Source: Arcobacter acticola (GTDB lineage: Bacteria > Campylobacterota > Campylobacteria > Campylobacterales > Arcobacteraceae). From it: a stretch of DNA of 64,000 bases. Of the stretch, positions 36,936 to 46,071 are shown piece by piece. The stretch spans positions 1,426,001-1,490,000 of the forward strand of contig NZ_CP042652.1 in the NCBI RefSeq assembly GCF_013177675.1, written 5' to 3'. How positions within the stretch are numbered: position 1 is the first letter of the stretch; each line of letters opens with the position of its first letter. Under the pieces are notes generated by a model. The model saw only the letters and a program-made list of their open reading frames with translations. It had not been told where the DNA came from and did not search any database. The translations under genes and the position numbers were made by a program.

Positions 36936-38913
36936 GATTCATCTTTTTTTGGAATTCGCTAACATTTGGTATAGCAATTGGCTCTGAGAAAAAATACCCT
37001 TGGGAGTAATCTGCACCTAAATCTCTAACAATATTAAATATTTGTTCATTTTCAACATACTCAGCAATAGTTTTTAAATTTAAATTTTTTGCAAATTCTA
37101 TTATAGTTTTTGTTATTTTATATGATGTCTCATCTGTAGCAACGTTTTTGATTAAAGATGCATCTATTTTTAAATAATCAACATTCATTTTTAGTAAATG
37201 CTCAAAGTTTGAATAACCAGATCCAAAATCATCTATAGCGATTTTACATCCAAGAGCTTTTACTTCATCAATAAACTGCACTAAACATTGGTAATTTTTT
37301 ATACTTTCATCTTCTAATATCTCAAAAACTACTCTATTTGAGATGTTATATTTTGAAATCATACTTCTTATAAAATCAAGAAAATCAGCACTTTCAATAT
37401 CTTCATAGGAAATATTTACAGAAAATTCAAAAGGAAGATGTTCAAATCTTTTAAATGATTTTTCTAAAACTATTCTTGTTAATTTTTTATATTGGTTTGA
37501 TTTTTTTGAAATATCTAAAAAAAAGTAAGGTGAAATAACTTTTCCATTTTCTTCAATTAGTCTTACTAAACACTCATATTTATCAACTTTTAGAGTTTTA
37601 TTATTTACTAATGGCTGGAAATAAACTTCTATATTATCATGTATAAATGCAGATTTTAATTTTTTTGTCCAATGCATATTGTTTTCATATTCTTGGAATT
37701 TATCTAATTCATCAAAAAATACCAAGTAATCTTTATTTTCTTTTTTTGCGGTTTGCAAGGCAATATCTGCTGTGATTAATTTATTGTTTTTGTTTGAAAA
37801 AGAGATTCCTGCAGTCATTCTGATATCAATCTCATATTGTTCGAAAATAAAAACATTTTTATAAACAGAATCTAATATATTTTTCATCAATTCTATAAAA
37901 GTGGCTTTATCATCAAGGGTACTTATTACACAGTAATTATCAGATGGAAATTTAAAAAGTTTTAAATGGGAATATTTCTTTATTTTTTTATTTATTAATT
38001 GAGCAACATCGATTAAAATTGAATCACCAACATTATGACCAAAAAAATCATTTACTTCTTTAAATGAATTAATATTTAATAAACAAACAGCTTCTAGTAT
38101 TAGTGTTTTATTTTGTAAATCTTCAATTAATTTTGTACGATTGGGAAATTTACTTAAATTATCAGTATACAAAAGTTGAAATAATTCATTTTTATGTTCT
38201 ATTTCATGACTTATATCATTTAAAATAATTATATTTGTATTATTGTGAGTTAAAAATATTTTTTGTAGAGAAAAGAAACGTTTATTTTTTTCTTCATCTA
38301 AGATACAAACTTTTGTGTTAACAATCTTAGGATTTTTTAACCATTTTTTATTTAACTCAGTGAAACAATCTTCTTCTTTATGAAAAATATTTTTTATTTT
38401 CTTATATTTTGTATTTAATTCATCCAATGAAAAACAATTTGTAAGTTTAAAAAAATGTTCATTTGAAAAAATAATACTATGTCCATCTGTGGAAAAAATT
38501 GGGTAACTTATATTATCAATTATTGAGTTTGAAAATTCTTCTTCTTTTTTAATTAAAGGTTTTTTCTCAATTAGATTTATGTATTTACCTATTTTATTAC
38601 TTAAGTCATCGAAGTTTAAGGGATTGTATATACTGTCAAAATTTCTAATTTTTGATATTTTTTTTAAATCAGATTCATGATTTATTAGAAAAACTATAAG
38701 TATATTATCGTGTAAGATCTTTTTTATTTTATCAAAGTGTTCAAAGAATTTGATATTAATAACTAAAAGATCTGTTAAATCAAAATCTTCATTTAAGTTA
38801 TTAATATCTGAAAAAAGTGTAAATTTAATATTCTTTAATTTATTTAAAGAATATCTTTCTAACTCTTCAAATTGGATAATGTTGTCATCTATTATTGATA
38901 TATCATAACGCAT
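36928..38913 (-). CDS. c-di-GMP phosphodiesterase (pseudo-receiver, PAS, degenerate GGDEF, EAL)
   Basis: A 661-residue soluble protein. Residues 1-115 resemble a receiver in which the phospho-acceptor position reads VINIKF (Asn for Asp). Then come a PAS domain (about 125-240), a degenerate GGDEF (about 255-405; the motif reads PSDNY) and an EAL domain (about 420-655). The EAL motif reads ECL with catalytic Glu447, and SVNIS, DDFGSGYSNF, YLKIDAS, AEYVEN and YSQGYFF are kept, so hydrolysis of c-di-GMP is expected. It is the first gene of a pair with the downstream cyclase. Confidence 0.9.
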   Translation of the reverse strand: MRYDISIIDDNIIQFEELERYSLNKLKNIKFTLFSDINNLNEDFDLTDLLVINIKFFEHFDKIKKILHDNILIVFLINHESDLKKISKIRNFDSIYNPLNFDDLSNKIGKYINLIEKKPLIKKEEEFSNSIIDNISYPIFSTDGHSIIFSNEHFFKLTNCFSLDELNTKYKKIKNIFHKEEDCFTELNKKWLKNPKIVNTKVCILDEEKNKRFFSLQKIFLTHNNTNIIILNDISHEIEHKNELFQLLYTDNLSKFPNRTKLIEDLQNKTLILEAVCLLNINSFKEVNDFFGHNVGDSILIDVAQLINKKIKKYSHLKLFKFPSDNYCVISTLDDKATFIELMKNILDSVYKNVFIFEQYEIDIRMTAGISFSNKNNKLITADIALQTAKKENKDYLVFFDELDKFQEYENNMHWTKKLKSAFIHDNIEVYFQPLVNNKTLKVDKYECLVRLIEENGKVISPYFFLDISKKSNQYKKLTRIVLEKSFKRFEHLPFEFSVNISYEDIESADFLDFIRSMISKYNISNRVVFEILEDESIKNYQCLVQFIDEVKALGCKIAIDDFGSGYSNFEHLLKMNVDYLKIDASLIKNVATDETSYKITKTIIEFAKNLNLKTIAEYVENEQIFNIVRDLGADYSQGYFFSEPIAIPNVSEFQKKMNHE

Positions 38914-39011
38914 TATTTACCTTGATTCTTCTTTTTTTATAATAGTTTACATAAATTATCTTTAAAATGACTTTATTGTTTTTAAAGCAAAATAAATAGA
39001 AATTTTATAAA

Positions 39012-39737
39012 TTATTTACTAAAAATTTTTATTGCATTATCTAAGTCTTGTTGTGTGTCTATTCCAAAAGATTTAGATTCAACTTTTACCATTGCTATCT
39101 TGAATCCATTATCTATAGCTCTTAATTGTTCAAGTTTTTCTATATTTTCTAATTTTGAAGATTTTAACTCACAAAAATTATTTAGTGATTTTTTTGTAAA
39201 ACCATATATTCCTAGATGACCACTATAAGTTGCAGCTTCATAATGATCTCTATGATAAGGTACTTTTGCACGTGAAAAATAAATAGCATTTGAATCTTCA
39301 TCTAAGATTACTTTTACATGATTTGGATCATCAGCTAGTTCTGAACTAATCTCTTTATAACAAGAGGTAATCATAATATCTTCGTTATTTTCTTTTATTT
39401 GTTTTACTCTATTTATAACTGCTTGAACTACTTCAACTTCAATAAATGGTTCATCACCTTGAACATTTACAATAATCTCATCATCACTTAAGTTTAAAAT
39501 ATTCACAGCTTCATTTATTCTATCTGTTCCACTTTGATGTTCTGAAGAAGTCATAACAGCATCAAAACCATGCTCTTTAGCTAAATCAATAACTTCTTGT
39601 GAATCAGTAGCAATTACTACTTTATCCAAGCTACTTACTTGTTTGGCAGTTCTTATTACCATTGGTAGTCCTAAAATATCAACCAAAATTTTATTTGCAA
39701 ATCTACTTGAATTTAATCTAGCGGGTATAATTATCAT
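39012..39737 (-). CDS. kdsB: CMP-KDO synthetase
   Basis: A 241-residue cytidylyltransferase that activates KDO for the LPS inner core. It has the nucleotide-binding start IIIPARLNSSRFANKIL, SSEHQSGTDRINEA and VQGDEPFI. It lies divergent from polA and downstream of the EAL gene on the same strand. An AAGG site precedes ATG. Confidence 0.95.
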   Translation of the reverse strand: MIIIPARLNSSRFANKILVDILGLPMVIRTAKQVSSLDKVVIATDSQEVIDLAKEHGFDAVMTSSEHQSGTDRINEAVNILNLSDDEIIVNVQGDEPFIEVEVVQAVINRVKQIKENNEDIMITSCYKEISSELADDPNHVKVILDEDSNAIYFSRAKVPYHRDHYEAATYSGHLGIYGFTKKSLNNFCELKSSKLENIEKLEQLRAIDNGFKIAMVKVESKSFGIDTQQDLDNAIKIFSK

Positions 39738-39791
39738 CTATGTACCTTTTATTACTTTGTAATTCTAAAACCTTATTTTTAGTGACATTAT

Positions 39792-39797
39792 TATAAT
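39792..39797 (+). promoter_or_regulatory. Candidate -10 box of polA
   Basis: A perfect TATAAT about 36 bases before the polA ATG gives a normal-length leader, in contrast to the leaderless promoters elsewhere in the window. No -35 is obvious. Confidence 0.45.
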
Positions 39798-39833
39798 ATA
39801 AAATCTTTAAACAAGTAATGAAAGAGAAATTTT

Positions 39834-42518
39834 ATGAAAAAAACAATTACAGTAATAGATACATTTGGATTTTTATTTAGAAGTTATTTTGCACTTCCAC
39901 CCCTTAGATCAAAAGAAGGTTTTCCAACAGGTTTACTAACAGGATTTATAAATTTTATAGCAAATATTGGTAAAGATTTTCAAACAGATTATATAGTTTT
40001 TGCACTTGATGCAAAGGGAAATACTTTTAGAAATGAACTTTATGATAATTATAAAGCTCAAAGACCTGATGTTCCTGAGGATTTATTAAAACAACTTCCA
40101 ATTGCTATTTCATGGATTGAACAAATGGGATTTAAAACAGCAATTAGAACTGGATTTGAAGCTGATGATATTGTTGCATCAATTGCACATGATGCAAAGC
40201 AAAAAGGTTTAGAAGTACGAATCGTATCTCACGATAAAGATTTATATCAATTAATTGAAGATGATACTATCTATTTATTTGACCCAACAAAAAGAGTAGT
40301 TATAAATGAAGCAAAATGTTTAGAAAAATATGGAGTTCATCCATCACAATTCACAGATTATCAATCACTTTTAGGTGATAGTGCTGATAATATTCCAGGA
40401 GTAAAAGGAATAGGAGCTAAAACAGCAGAAGCCCTAATTCAACAGTTTGGAACTCTAGAAAATATTTATGCAAACTTAGAGAATATTGAGAAAAAGAGAT
40501 GGAAAACCTTGCTTGAAGAAAGTCGTGAAATGGCATTTCTTTCAAAACAACTTGTTACTTTATCAAGGGATTGCCATGTAATTGATGATTTAGATAATTT
40601 TATATTACCAGCTGAAAATCCTATTTTAAAAATTTCTGATATTTTAATTAAATATGATATGTCAAAAATACTTGATAGGGTGAATAAAAATGGAATGTCT
40701 TTTAAAACGCAAATTCCAAAAGAAGTGCAAAAACAAGAAAATATGGAATTTATTTTACTTGATAATGAAAATAGTTTATCTTTAGTAATAAACACAATTC
40801 CAAGAGATGCAATAGTTTCATTTGATACAGAAACAACTGATATTGATGTAAGAAATGCAAAAATAGTTGGATTTTCATTTGCTTATGAAGAAAATAAAGC
40901 CTACTATGTTCCAATAGCTCACTCTTATTTAGGTGTTGCTGCACAAATTTCAAATGAAGCTGCCCGTCAAGCTATTATTCAATTAAATAGACATAAATTA
41001 GTTCTTCAAAATTTTAAATATGATTATGAGATAATCAAAAACAATTTTGAAATAGAGTTAAAATTATATGCAGATACTATGATTTTGTCTTGGCTTTTAG
41101 ATACAAATGAAAAAGTAGGGCTTGATTACCAAATAAACAAATATTTTAATCATAAAATGATAGCTTTTAAAGATGTAGTTAAAAAAGGTGAAGATTTTTC
41201 TAATGTAGATATTTTAAATGCTTGTGATTATGCTGCTGAAGATGCTTTGATGACTTTAAAGCTTTTTAATAAGCAACTAGAACTATTTAAAGAAAAAAAT
41301 AGTGAAGAATTATTACAACTTGCTTTTGATTTAGAATTTGATTTTATTTATGTTTTAGCAGATATGGAAAACAATGGTATAAAAATAGATGTTAATTTAT
41401 TAAAAGAGTTAAAAGAAACAAATTATAAATATATACAAGAGTTAACTACTAAAATTTATGAAACAAGTGGTGTTGAGTTTAATATAAACTCTCCAAAGCA
41501 ATTAGGTGTAGTTTTATTTGAAACACTTGCCTTACCAACAGCTAAAAAAACAAAAACTGGATACAGTACAGATGAAGCTGTTTTAAATGGTTTATTTGAT
41601 GCACATAGTGTTATACCTTTACTTTTAAATTATAGAGAGGCTTATAAGCTTCAATCAACTTATATCGAACCATTATTAGAACTTGGATTAAAAAATGAAG
41701 ATAATAGAATTCATACATCATTTTTACATACAGGAACAGCAACTGGAAGATTAAGCTCAAAAAATCCTAATTTACAAAATATTCCTGTTAAATCAGAAGC
41801 AGGATCTCAAATACGATCAGCTTTTATTCCAAAAGATGGTTATACTTTAGTGGGAATCGATTACTCTCAAATAGAGCTTAGATTATTGGCACATTTTTCA
41901 AAAGATGAAGCTTTAGTTGATGCTTTTAATAATGACTTGGATATTCACTATCAAACAGCTGTGAAAATTTTTGGAGAAGATGAAGCAAAAGAAAAAAGAT
42001 CTATTGCTAAATCTATAAATTTTGGACTTTTATATGGAATGGGAAGTAAAAAATTAGGAGATACTTTAGGTATTTCTTCAAAAGAAGCAAAAATATATAT
42101 TGAATCATATTTTAAAGCTTTTAAAAGTGTAAAAGATTATCTAAAATCAATAGAAGAGTCTGCTCATGTAAATGGATACATAAAAACATTATTAAATAGA
42201 AAAAGATTGTTTAATTTTGAAAGTGCAAATGCTATGCTTAAAGCTGCATACTTACGAGAAGCTGTAAATACAATGTTTCAAGGAAGTGCTGCTGATTTAA
42301 TCAAGCTATCAATGGTTAAAATTCATAAAAAATATAAAAATAATGATAATATGAGAATGCTTTTACAAATACATGATGAATTAATATTTGAAGTAAAAGA
42401 AGATATTGCTGATGAAATTATTATAGATTTAAAAGAAATAATGGAAAATATATATGAATTAAATGTACCATTAAAAGTCTCAATTGCTAAGGGAAAATCG
42501 TGGCAAAAGTTAAAATAA
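39834..42518 (+). CDS. polA: DNA polymerase I
   Basis: An 894-residue three-domain enzyme. Residues 1-290 form the 5'-3' exonuclease (VIDTFGFLFRSYF, FEADDIVAS, GDSADNIPGVKGIGAKTA). Residues about 315-500 form a 3'-5' exonuclease with SFDTETTD, QNFKYD and YAAEDA, so proofreading residues look intact. Residues about 520-894 form the polymerase with motif A GIDYSQIELR, motif B KRSIAKSINFGLLYG and motif C QIHDELIFE. The role is repair and Okazaki fragment processing. Length and order match the family. Confidence 0.97.
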   Translation: MKKTITVIDTFGFLFRSYFALPPLRSKEGFPTGLLTGFINFIANIGKDFQTDYIVFALDAKGNTFRNELYDNYKAQRPDVPEDLLKQLPIAISWIEQMGFKTAIRTGFEADDIVASIAHDAKQKGLEVRIVSHDKDLYQLIEDDTIYLFDPTKRVVINEAKCLEKYGVHPSQFTDYQSLLGDSADNIPGVKGIGAKTAEALIQQFGTLENIYANLENIEKKRWKTLLEESREMAFLSKQLVTLSRDCHVIDDLDNFILPAENPILKISDILIKYDMSKILDRVNKNGMSFKTQIPKEVQKQENMEFILLDNENSLSLVINTIPRDAIVSFDTETTDIDVRNAKIVGFSFAYEENKAYYVPIAHSYLGVAAQISNEAARQAIIQLNRHKLVLQNFKYDYEIIKNNFEIELKLYADTMILSWLLDTNEKVGLDYQINKYFNHKMIAFKDVVKKGEDFSNVDILNACDYAAEDALMTLKLFNKQLELFKEKNSEELLQLAFDLEFDFIYVLADMENNGIKIDVNLLKELKETNYKYIQELTTKIYETSGVEFNINSPKQLGVVLFETLALPTAKKTKTGYSTDEAVLNGLFDAHSVIPLLLNYREAYKLQSTYIEPLLELGLKNEDNRIHTSFLHTGTATGRLSSKNPNLQNIPVKSEAGSQIRSAFIPKDGYTLVGIDYSQIELRLLAHFSKDEALVDAFNNDLDIHYQTAVKIFGEDEAKEKRSIAKSINFGLLYGMGSKKLGDTLGISSKEAKIYIESYFKAFKSVKDYLKSIEESAHVNGYIKTLLNRKRLFNFESANAMLKAAYLREAVNTMFQGSAADLIKLSMVKIHKKYKNNDNMRMLLQIHDELIFEVKEDIADEIIIDLKEIMENIYELNVPLKVSIAKGKSWQKLK

Positions 42519-42559
42519 TAGAAAATTATTAAAATATAATCAAAATTGTTAAAATAATT

Positions 42560-42588
42560 TTGACAAATAAAGAAATTTTTGTTATTAT
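42560..42588 (+). promoter_or_regulatory. Consensus sigma-70 promoter of the orphan response regulator
   Basis: TTGACA (42560-42565), a 17-bp spacer, and TATTAT (42583-42588). A 5' UTR of about 27 bases leads to the ATG, with AAAGAG as ribosome site. It is the best consensus promoter seen in the window. Confidence 0.65.
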
Positions 42589-42621
42589 TATGACTTAAAC
42601 CAATATATAAAGAGTACTATT

Positions 42622-43326
42622 ATGTTAAAAACAGTAAGAAATATAAGAAAACTATACAATGCGAAGTTATTATTCGTTACGAATGATCAATCTATAATTG
42701 ATACAATTCAAAATGAATTTGATGATTATTTTAAAGAACTAAAAGTTGCAGGAACTTTAGATGAAGCAATATCATTAGCATGTTCAAATAGTTATGATAT
42801 GGCAATTATTGATGCTGATGTTAAAGAACTTTCTTTTTCAGAGTTATGTACAGAACTATCACAATTAGCTCCAACTTTACCAAAAATTGTTATCTCTGAT
42901 TCAGATAATAATGAAAGTATAGTTACAGCTATTAATTCAGGTGCTTACACATTTTTATCAAAGCCATTAAGAGCAAAAGATGTAAAATTAGCTGTAATTA
43001 TGTGTTTGAACCAAACAAAAAGAGGTGATAAAATAGAGTTCGAAAATGGAATCTATTTTGATGAATATAGAGATCAATTCTTTAAACCAGGTGGAGTTTT
43101 AATAGATTTTACTAGATTAGAGAAATCATTTTTAAAATTATTGATTGTAAAAAGAAATGAAATCACAGATTATGATACAATAAAAGAAGTAGTTTGGAAA
43201 GGTAAGGATATGTCAATTTATACTATGAGAAATATAGTAAATAAAATTAGACAAAAAACTTATTATGAAATTATTAAAAACCACTCTAATAAGGGCTATA
43301 CAATAGACATTCTTAAAAATAATTAA
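42622..43326 (+). CDS. Orphan response regulator with winged-helix domain
   Basis: A 234-residue regulator with a receiver domain (about 15-130) holding a probable phospho-acceptor Asp64 in MAIIDADVK and Lys in FLSKPLR, and a C-terminal OmpR-like winged helix (about 145-234) ending in HSNKGYTIDI. The acidic pair at the N-terminus is reduced (TNDQ), so phosphorylation may be weak or absent. No kinase is adjacent. It has its own consensus promoter. Confidence 0.85.
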   Translation: MLKTVRNIRKLYNAKLLFVTNDQSIIDTIQNEFDDYFKELKVAGTLDEAISLACSNSYDMAIIDADVKELSFSELCTELSQLAPTLPKIVISDSDNNESIVTAINSGAYTFLSKPLRAKDVKLAVIMCLNQTKRGDKIEFENGIYFDEYRDQFFKPGGVLIDFTRLEKSFLKLLIVKRNEITDYDTIKEVVWKGKDMSIYTMRNIVNKIRQKTYYEIIKNHSNKGYTIDILKNN

Positions 43327-43336
43327 GAGTTGGTAT

Positions 43337-43365
43337 TTGCAAAATCTTAATAAAAAAGTTATAAT
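43337..43365 (+). promoter_or_regulatory. Promoter-like sequence abutting the ATG of the 64-residue gene
   Basis: TTGCAA (43337-43342), 17-bp spacer and TATAAT (43360-43365), directly followed by ATG at 43366. Transcription from it would begin inside the annotated frame, so it cannot serve that start codon. Confidence 0.45.
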
Positions 43366-43560
43366 ATGGAAGAGCTCATCATTTCGAAAGAAGATCTAGT
43401 ACAATTTTTTGAAACGCAAAAAATAGTTGATACTGGACGAAGTTGGTTAATGGAGGGTAAAGTTGTTGAAATAATAGCTTTGCACGACATTGAACCGAAA
43501 TTCTTACAAGACGTTTCTAATGCTAAGTTCTACAAACTAATAATCAAAGGTAATAAATAA
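43366..43560 (+). CDS. Uncharacterised small protein
   Basis: A 64-residue reading frame with no known domain, charged and without membrane segments (SKEDLVQFFETQKIVDTG ... FYKLIIKGNK). A TAATG overlap couples it to the zinc-ribbon gene. The start is uncertain: a promoter-like TATAAT abuts the ATG, and an internal ATG at codon 29 is the next candidate. It could be co-transcribed from the response regulator gene 40 bases upstream. Confidence 0.55.
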   Translation: MEELIISKEDLVQFFETQKIVDTGRSWLMEGKVVEIIALHDIEPKFLQDVSNAKFYKLIIKGNK

Positions 43561-43832
43561 TGTCCCATTGCCCGTTCTGCAAAAAAAAGATTGCTATGAG
43601 TAAGGCTTTTTGCTCAAGAAGCTGTAAAGAAAATTATTTTCAATTAATAGCTATACAAGTACCAAAACCTTTTTTAAAGAGAATTTTTGTATTTTGTACA
43701 CCTGAGCAAAGAGACGTAGAAATAGAGAATTTTGCTAGTAGACATGGTTGGAGACTGGATTTATTAAAAAATAAGATTGCAGAGTTAGCTATAGATGCTG
43801 GTTATACTAAAGAAATGAAAGCAAATAGTTAA
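43560..43832 (+). CDS. Small zinc-finger-like protein
   Basis: A 90-residue protein with CPFC at residues 4-7 and CSRSC at 18-22 (FCSRSCKENYFQ), the treble-clef-like pattern of small zinc-binding proteins such as YacG. The rest is basic and helical (HGWRLDLLKNKIAEL). It is translationally coupled to the 64-residue gene. Its last codons lie in the terminator shared with lgt. Function unknown. Confidence 0.7.
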   Translation: MSHCPFCKKKIAMSKAFCSRSCKENYFQLIAIQVPKPFLKRIFVFCTPEQRDVEIENFASRHGWRLDLLKNKIAELAIDAGYTKEMKANS

Positions 43833-43849
43833 ATTAAACTATTTGCTTT
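43818..43849. terminator. Bidirectional terminator shared by lgt and the zinc-finger gene
   Basis: A perfect 13-bp stem AAAGCAAATAGTT/AACTATTTGCTTT (43818-43830 with 43837-43849) with a 6-base loop, followed by T runs on the plus strand. Both convergent genes end inside it and overlap by 4 bases. Confidence 0.75.
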
Positions 43850-44647
43850 TTTCATTTTTAAATATATTACTACGCAAACCACTAAAACTGCAAATGATTG
43901 TAAAATTCCCATTGTAAGCCAATTACTATAAATAAATCCTAATTGAACATCTGGTTGTCTGAAAAATTCTGCAACAATTCTCATAAAAGAATAAAGTATT
44001 CCATACATTAATGCTAATTGTCCATCAAAAGTTTTTCTTTTTCTAATATAAAATAAAATTATAAATACAACTAATCCTTCTAGTATTGCTTCATAAATTT
44101 GTGATGGGTGTCTTAATGTTTTATCAACATATATTCCCCAAGGAACATCTGTAACACGTCCAACTAATTCTTGATTGAAGAAATTTCCAATTCTTCCAAA
44201 TACGTAAGCTGCACTAATTCCTAAAACTGCAAGATCTGTTATAAACCAAAAAGATATTTTATTTTTTCTACAAAAGAAATATGAAGCGATAATAAATCCG
44301 ATAAATGCTCCGTGGTAACTCATTCCAGAAATACCTGTATAAACACCATTTACATAAGGATTAAATATTTGCCAAGGATGAGTTAAATAATATGAAGTGT
44401 TTGAATCATAGAATAAAATATATCCAAGTCTTGCACCTAATATTACTCCAATTTCTGCCCACCAAACATATGAATCAAATAAATCATTCGAAATAGGTAA
44501 TTTATCATGTTTAATAAACCATTTTGCTACAAAAATAGCACTTATTAATGCTAATGCATACATAATCCCATACCAATGAACTGCGATTGGCCCTAAATTA
44601 AAAGCTACGGGATTAAAATTTGAATATATATTTTGCCAAAATTCCAT
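43829..44647 (-). CDS. lgt: Prolipoprotein diacylglyceryl transferase
   Basis: A 272-residue inner-membrane enzyme that transfers diacylglycerol to the lipobox Cys of lipoproteins. About seven membrane segments are visible. The signature GRIGNFFNQELVGR and the catalytic-region pattern MSYHGAFIG are present. It overlaps the end of the Fe-S protein gene by a base (44647 shared), so they are coupled. Its C-terminal codons form part of a terminator. Confidence 0.95.
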   Translation of the reverse strand: MEFWQNIYSNFNPVAFNLGPIAVHWYGIMYALALISAIFVAKWFIKHDKLPISNDLFDSYVWWAEIGVILGARLGYILFYDSNTSYYLTHPWQIFNPYVNGVYTGISGMSYHGAFIGFIIASYFFCRKNKISFWFITDLAVLGISAAYVFGRIGNFFNQELVGRVTDVPWGIYVDKTLRHPSQIYEAILEGLVVFIILFYIRKRKTFDGQLALMYGILYSFMRIVAEFFRQPDVQLGFIYSNWLTMGILQSFAVLVVCVVIYLKMKKANSLI

Positions 44648-45945
44648 TATGCTTCTAACGCCTCAGCAATTAATTCAATTGGATTTTTAAATTGAACATC
44701 AACATCTGATAAATATAAAGAGTTTGTAATTTGCATTCTACATGCACTACACTCAGCACTTACTATTTGAGCTTTTGTATCTCTAATCATTGCTGCTTTT
44801 GGAGCTCCTGCTGCTTTTGCAAAATCATATTTTTCTGTTTGCATAGTAACACCACCAAAACCGCAACATCTATTTGAATCGCTCATCTCTGTTAAAACGT
44901 AATTTTGTTTTAGTAATTCTCTTGGCTCTTTCCATACACCCTGCATCTTTTTTGCATGACAAGGATCATGATAAGTTACTAGCTGATCGATTTTTTTACC
45001 AGAATTTGCAAGCATATTTTTTAACTCTGTATTGTTTTCTAACCATTTTGTTGCCATAAATATTTTAGCAGATAGTTTTTCAGCTTTTTTTTTCCAATCA
45101 GGTTGATTATGGAAATAGTGTGCCCAATCTTGATTTATCATGGCACTACATGTAGCTTCTGGAATAATAACAGCATCAACTTCATCAATCCAAGTTTCAA
45201 AATATTCAATATTTTTTTTAGCTAAAAAATCAACCGTATCAAAATCACCTGTGAAATATGCAGGTGCTCCACAACATAACTGTTTTTTAGGAATCATAAT
45301 ATCAAGTTCAAGTTTTTTTAGAATTTTTACAAGAGAATCACCTGTATTTGTATATGTATAGTTACTCATACAACCTATAAAAATAGCAACTTTATTCTTT
45401 TTATTCTCTTCTATCTTTTTATTTTTAGCTTTAATATTTGCTGGATATTTGTTTAAAAAACTTCTACTATCAGCGAAGGGTAAAGCTCTATCTTTCTTTA
45501 CAATTGGTAAGCTAAATCTAGGAAGTCCTGATTGAGTTTTCTTATCAATTTTTAATGCACATGTTTGGAACATCCAACCCATTTTTGATAAAAAATCCAT
45601 GGTTTTTCTATGTCTTAATAAAAAGAAGAATAGTTTTTTATACCAAGCAATTCCATATTTTTTAGCAATATCAGAACGTACTTGTTCAATAATCATATCT
45701 GTTGGTAAGTCATTTGGACAAACTTCAACACAGTTTGTACATAAAAAACATGATTCAAAGATATCTTTTGCAGTTTGGTCAAGCTCTAATTCATTTCTTT
45801 CATAGGCTCCTAACAAATCAATAAATCCTCTAGGACTTGTAGCTTCATCTTGATTTATATTAAATATTGTACAAACAGGTTTACATTTTCCACATTTCAC
45901 ACAGTCATCTGAAATAGCTGTGTAATTAAATTTATTCATTGACAC
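44647..45945 (-). CDS. Iron-sulfur oxidoreductase subunit with two CCG domains (GlcF/GlpC-like)
   Basis: A 432-residue cytosolic or peripheral protein. Two [4Fe-4S] motifs near the N-terminus (CVKCGKCKPVC, CFLCTNCVEVC) precede two cysteine-rich CCG domains (CCGAPAY and CCGFGG, with further Cys in FIGCMSNY, DPCHAKK and SAECSACRM). It belongs to the GlcF/GlpC/heterodisulfide reductase D-like group, an electron carrier for a flavin dehydrogenase such as glycolate or lactate oxidase. The dehydrogenase partner is not adjacent. SD and ATG give the start; it is upstream of lgt. Confidence 0.88.
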   Translation of the reverse strand: MSMNKFNYTAISDDCVKCGKCKPVCTIFNINQDEATSPRGFIDLLGAYERNELELDQTAKDIFESCFLCTNCVEVCPNDLPTDMIIEQVRSDIAKKYGIAWYKKLFFFLLRHRKTMDFLSKMGWMFQTCALKIDKKTQSGLPRFSLPIVKKDRALPFADSRSFLNKYPANIKAKNKKIEENKKNKVAIFIGCMSNYTYTNTGDSLVKILKKLELDIMIPKKQLCCGAPAYFTGDFDTVDFLAKKNIEYFETWIDEVDAVIIPEATCSAMINQDWAHYFHNQPDWKKKAEKLSAKIFMATKWLENNTELKNMLANSGKKIDQLVTYHDPCHAKKMQGVWKEPRELLKQNYVLTEMSDSNRCCGFGGVTMQTEKYDFAKAAGAPKAAMIRDTKAQIVSAECSACRMQITNSLYLSDVDVQFKNPIELIAEALEA

Positions 45946-46045
45946 TTTATCTAACCTTTTTAACTCAAAATTTTTAATATTTATAATAAAAATTTAATAT
46001 ACAAAAATAATGGTTAAAAGTTGTTAAATAGGTGATTTTAAAGAG

Positions 46046-46071
46046 TTAAGGCAACTGTGATTTTGCCTTAA
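46046..46071 (-). terminator. Hairpin at the end of the lipoprotein gene
   Basis: A 9-bp stem TTAAGGCAA/TTGCCTTAA (46046-46054 with 46063-46071). It includes the stop codon of the lipoprotein gene. Followed on the minus strand only by CTCTTT. Confidence 0.45.

Noticed and set aside
42541-42567. Hairpin CAAAATT/AATTTTG between polA and the response regulator as terminator
   Set aside because: All but one pair in the stem are A-T, the loop is 8 bases, and it overlaps the -35 box; too weak to call.
45140-45361. Plus-strand open frame inside the Fe-S subunit gene
   Set aside because: Complement of a cysteine- and Asp-rich coding region; no ribosome site and no recognisable domain.
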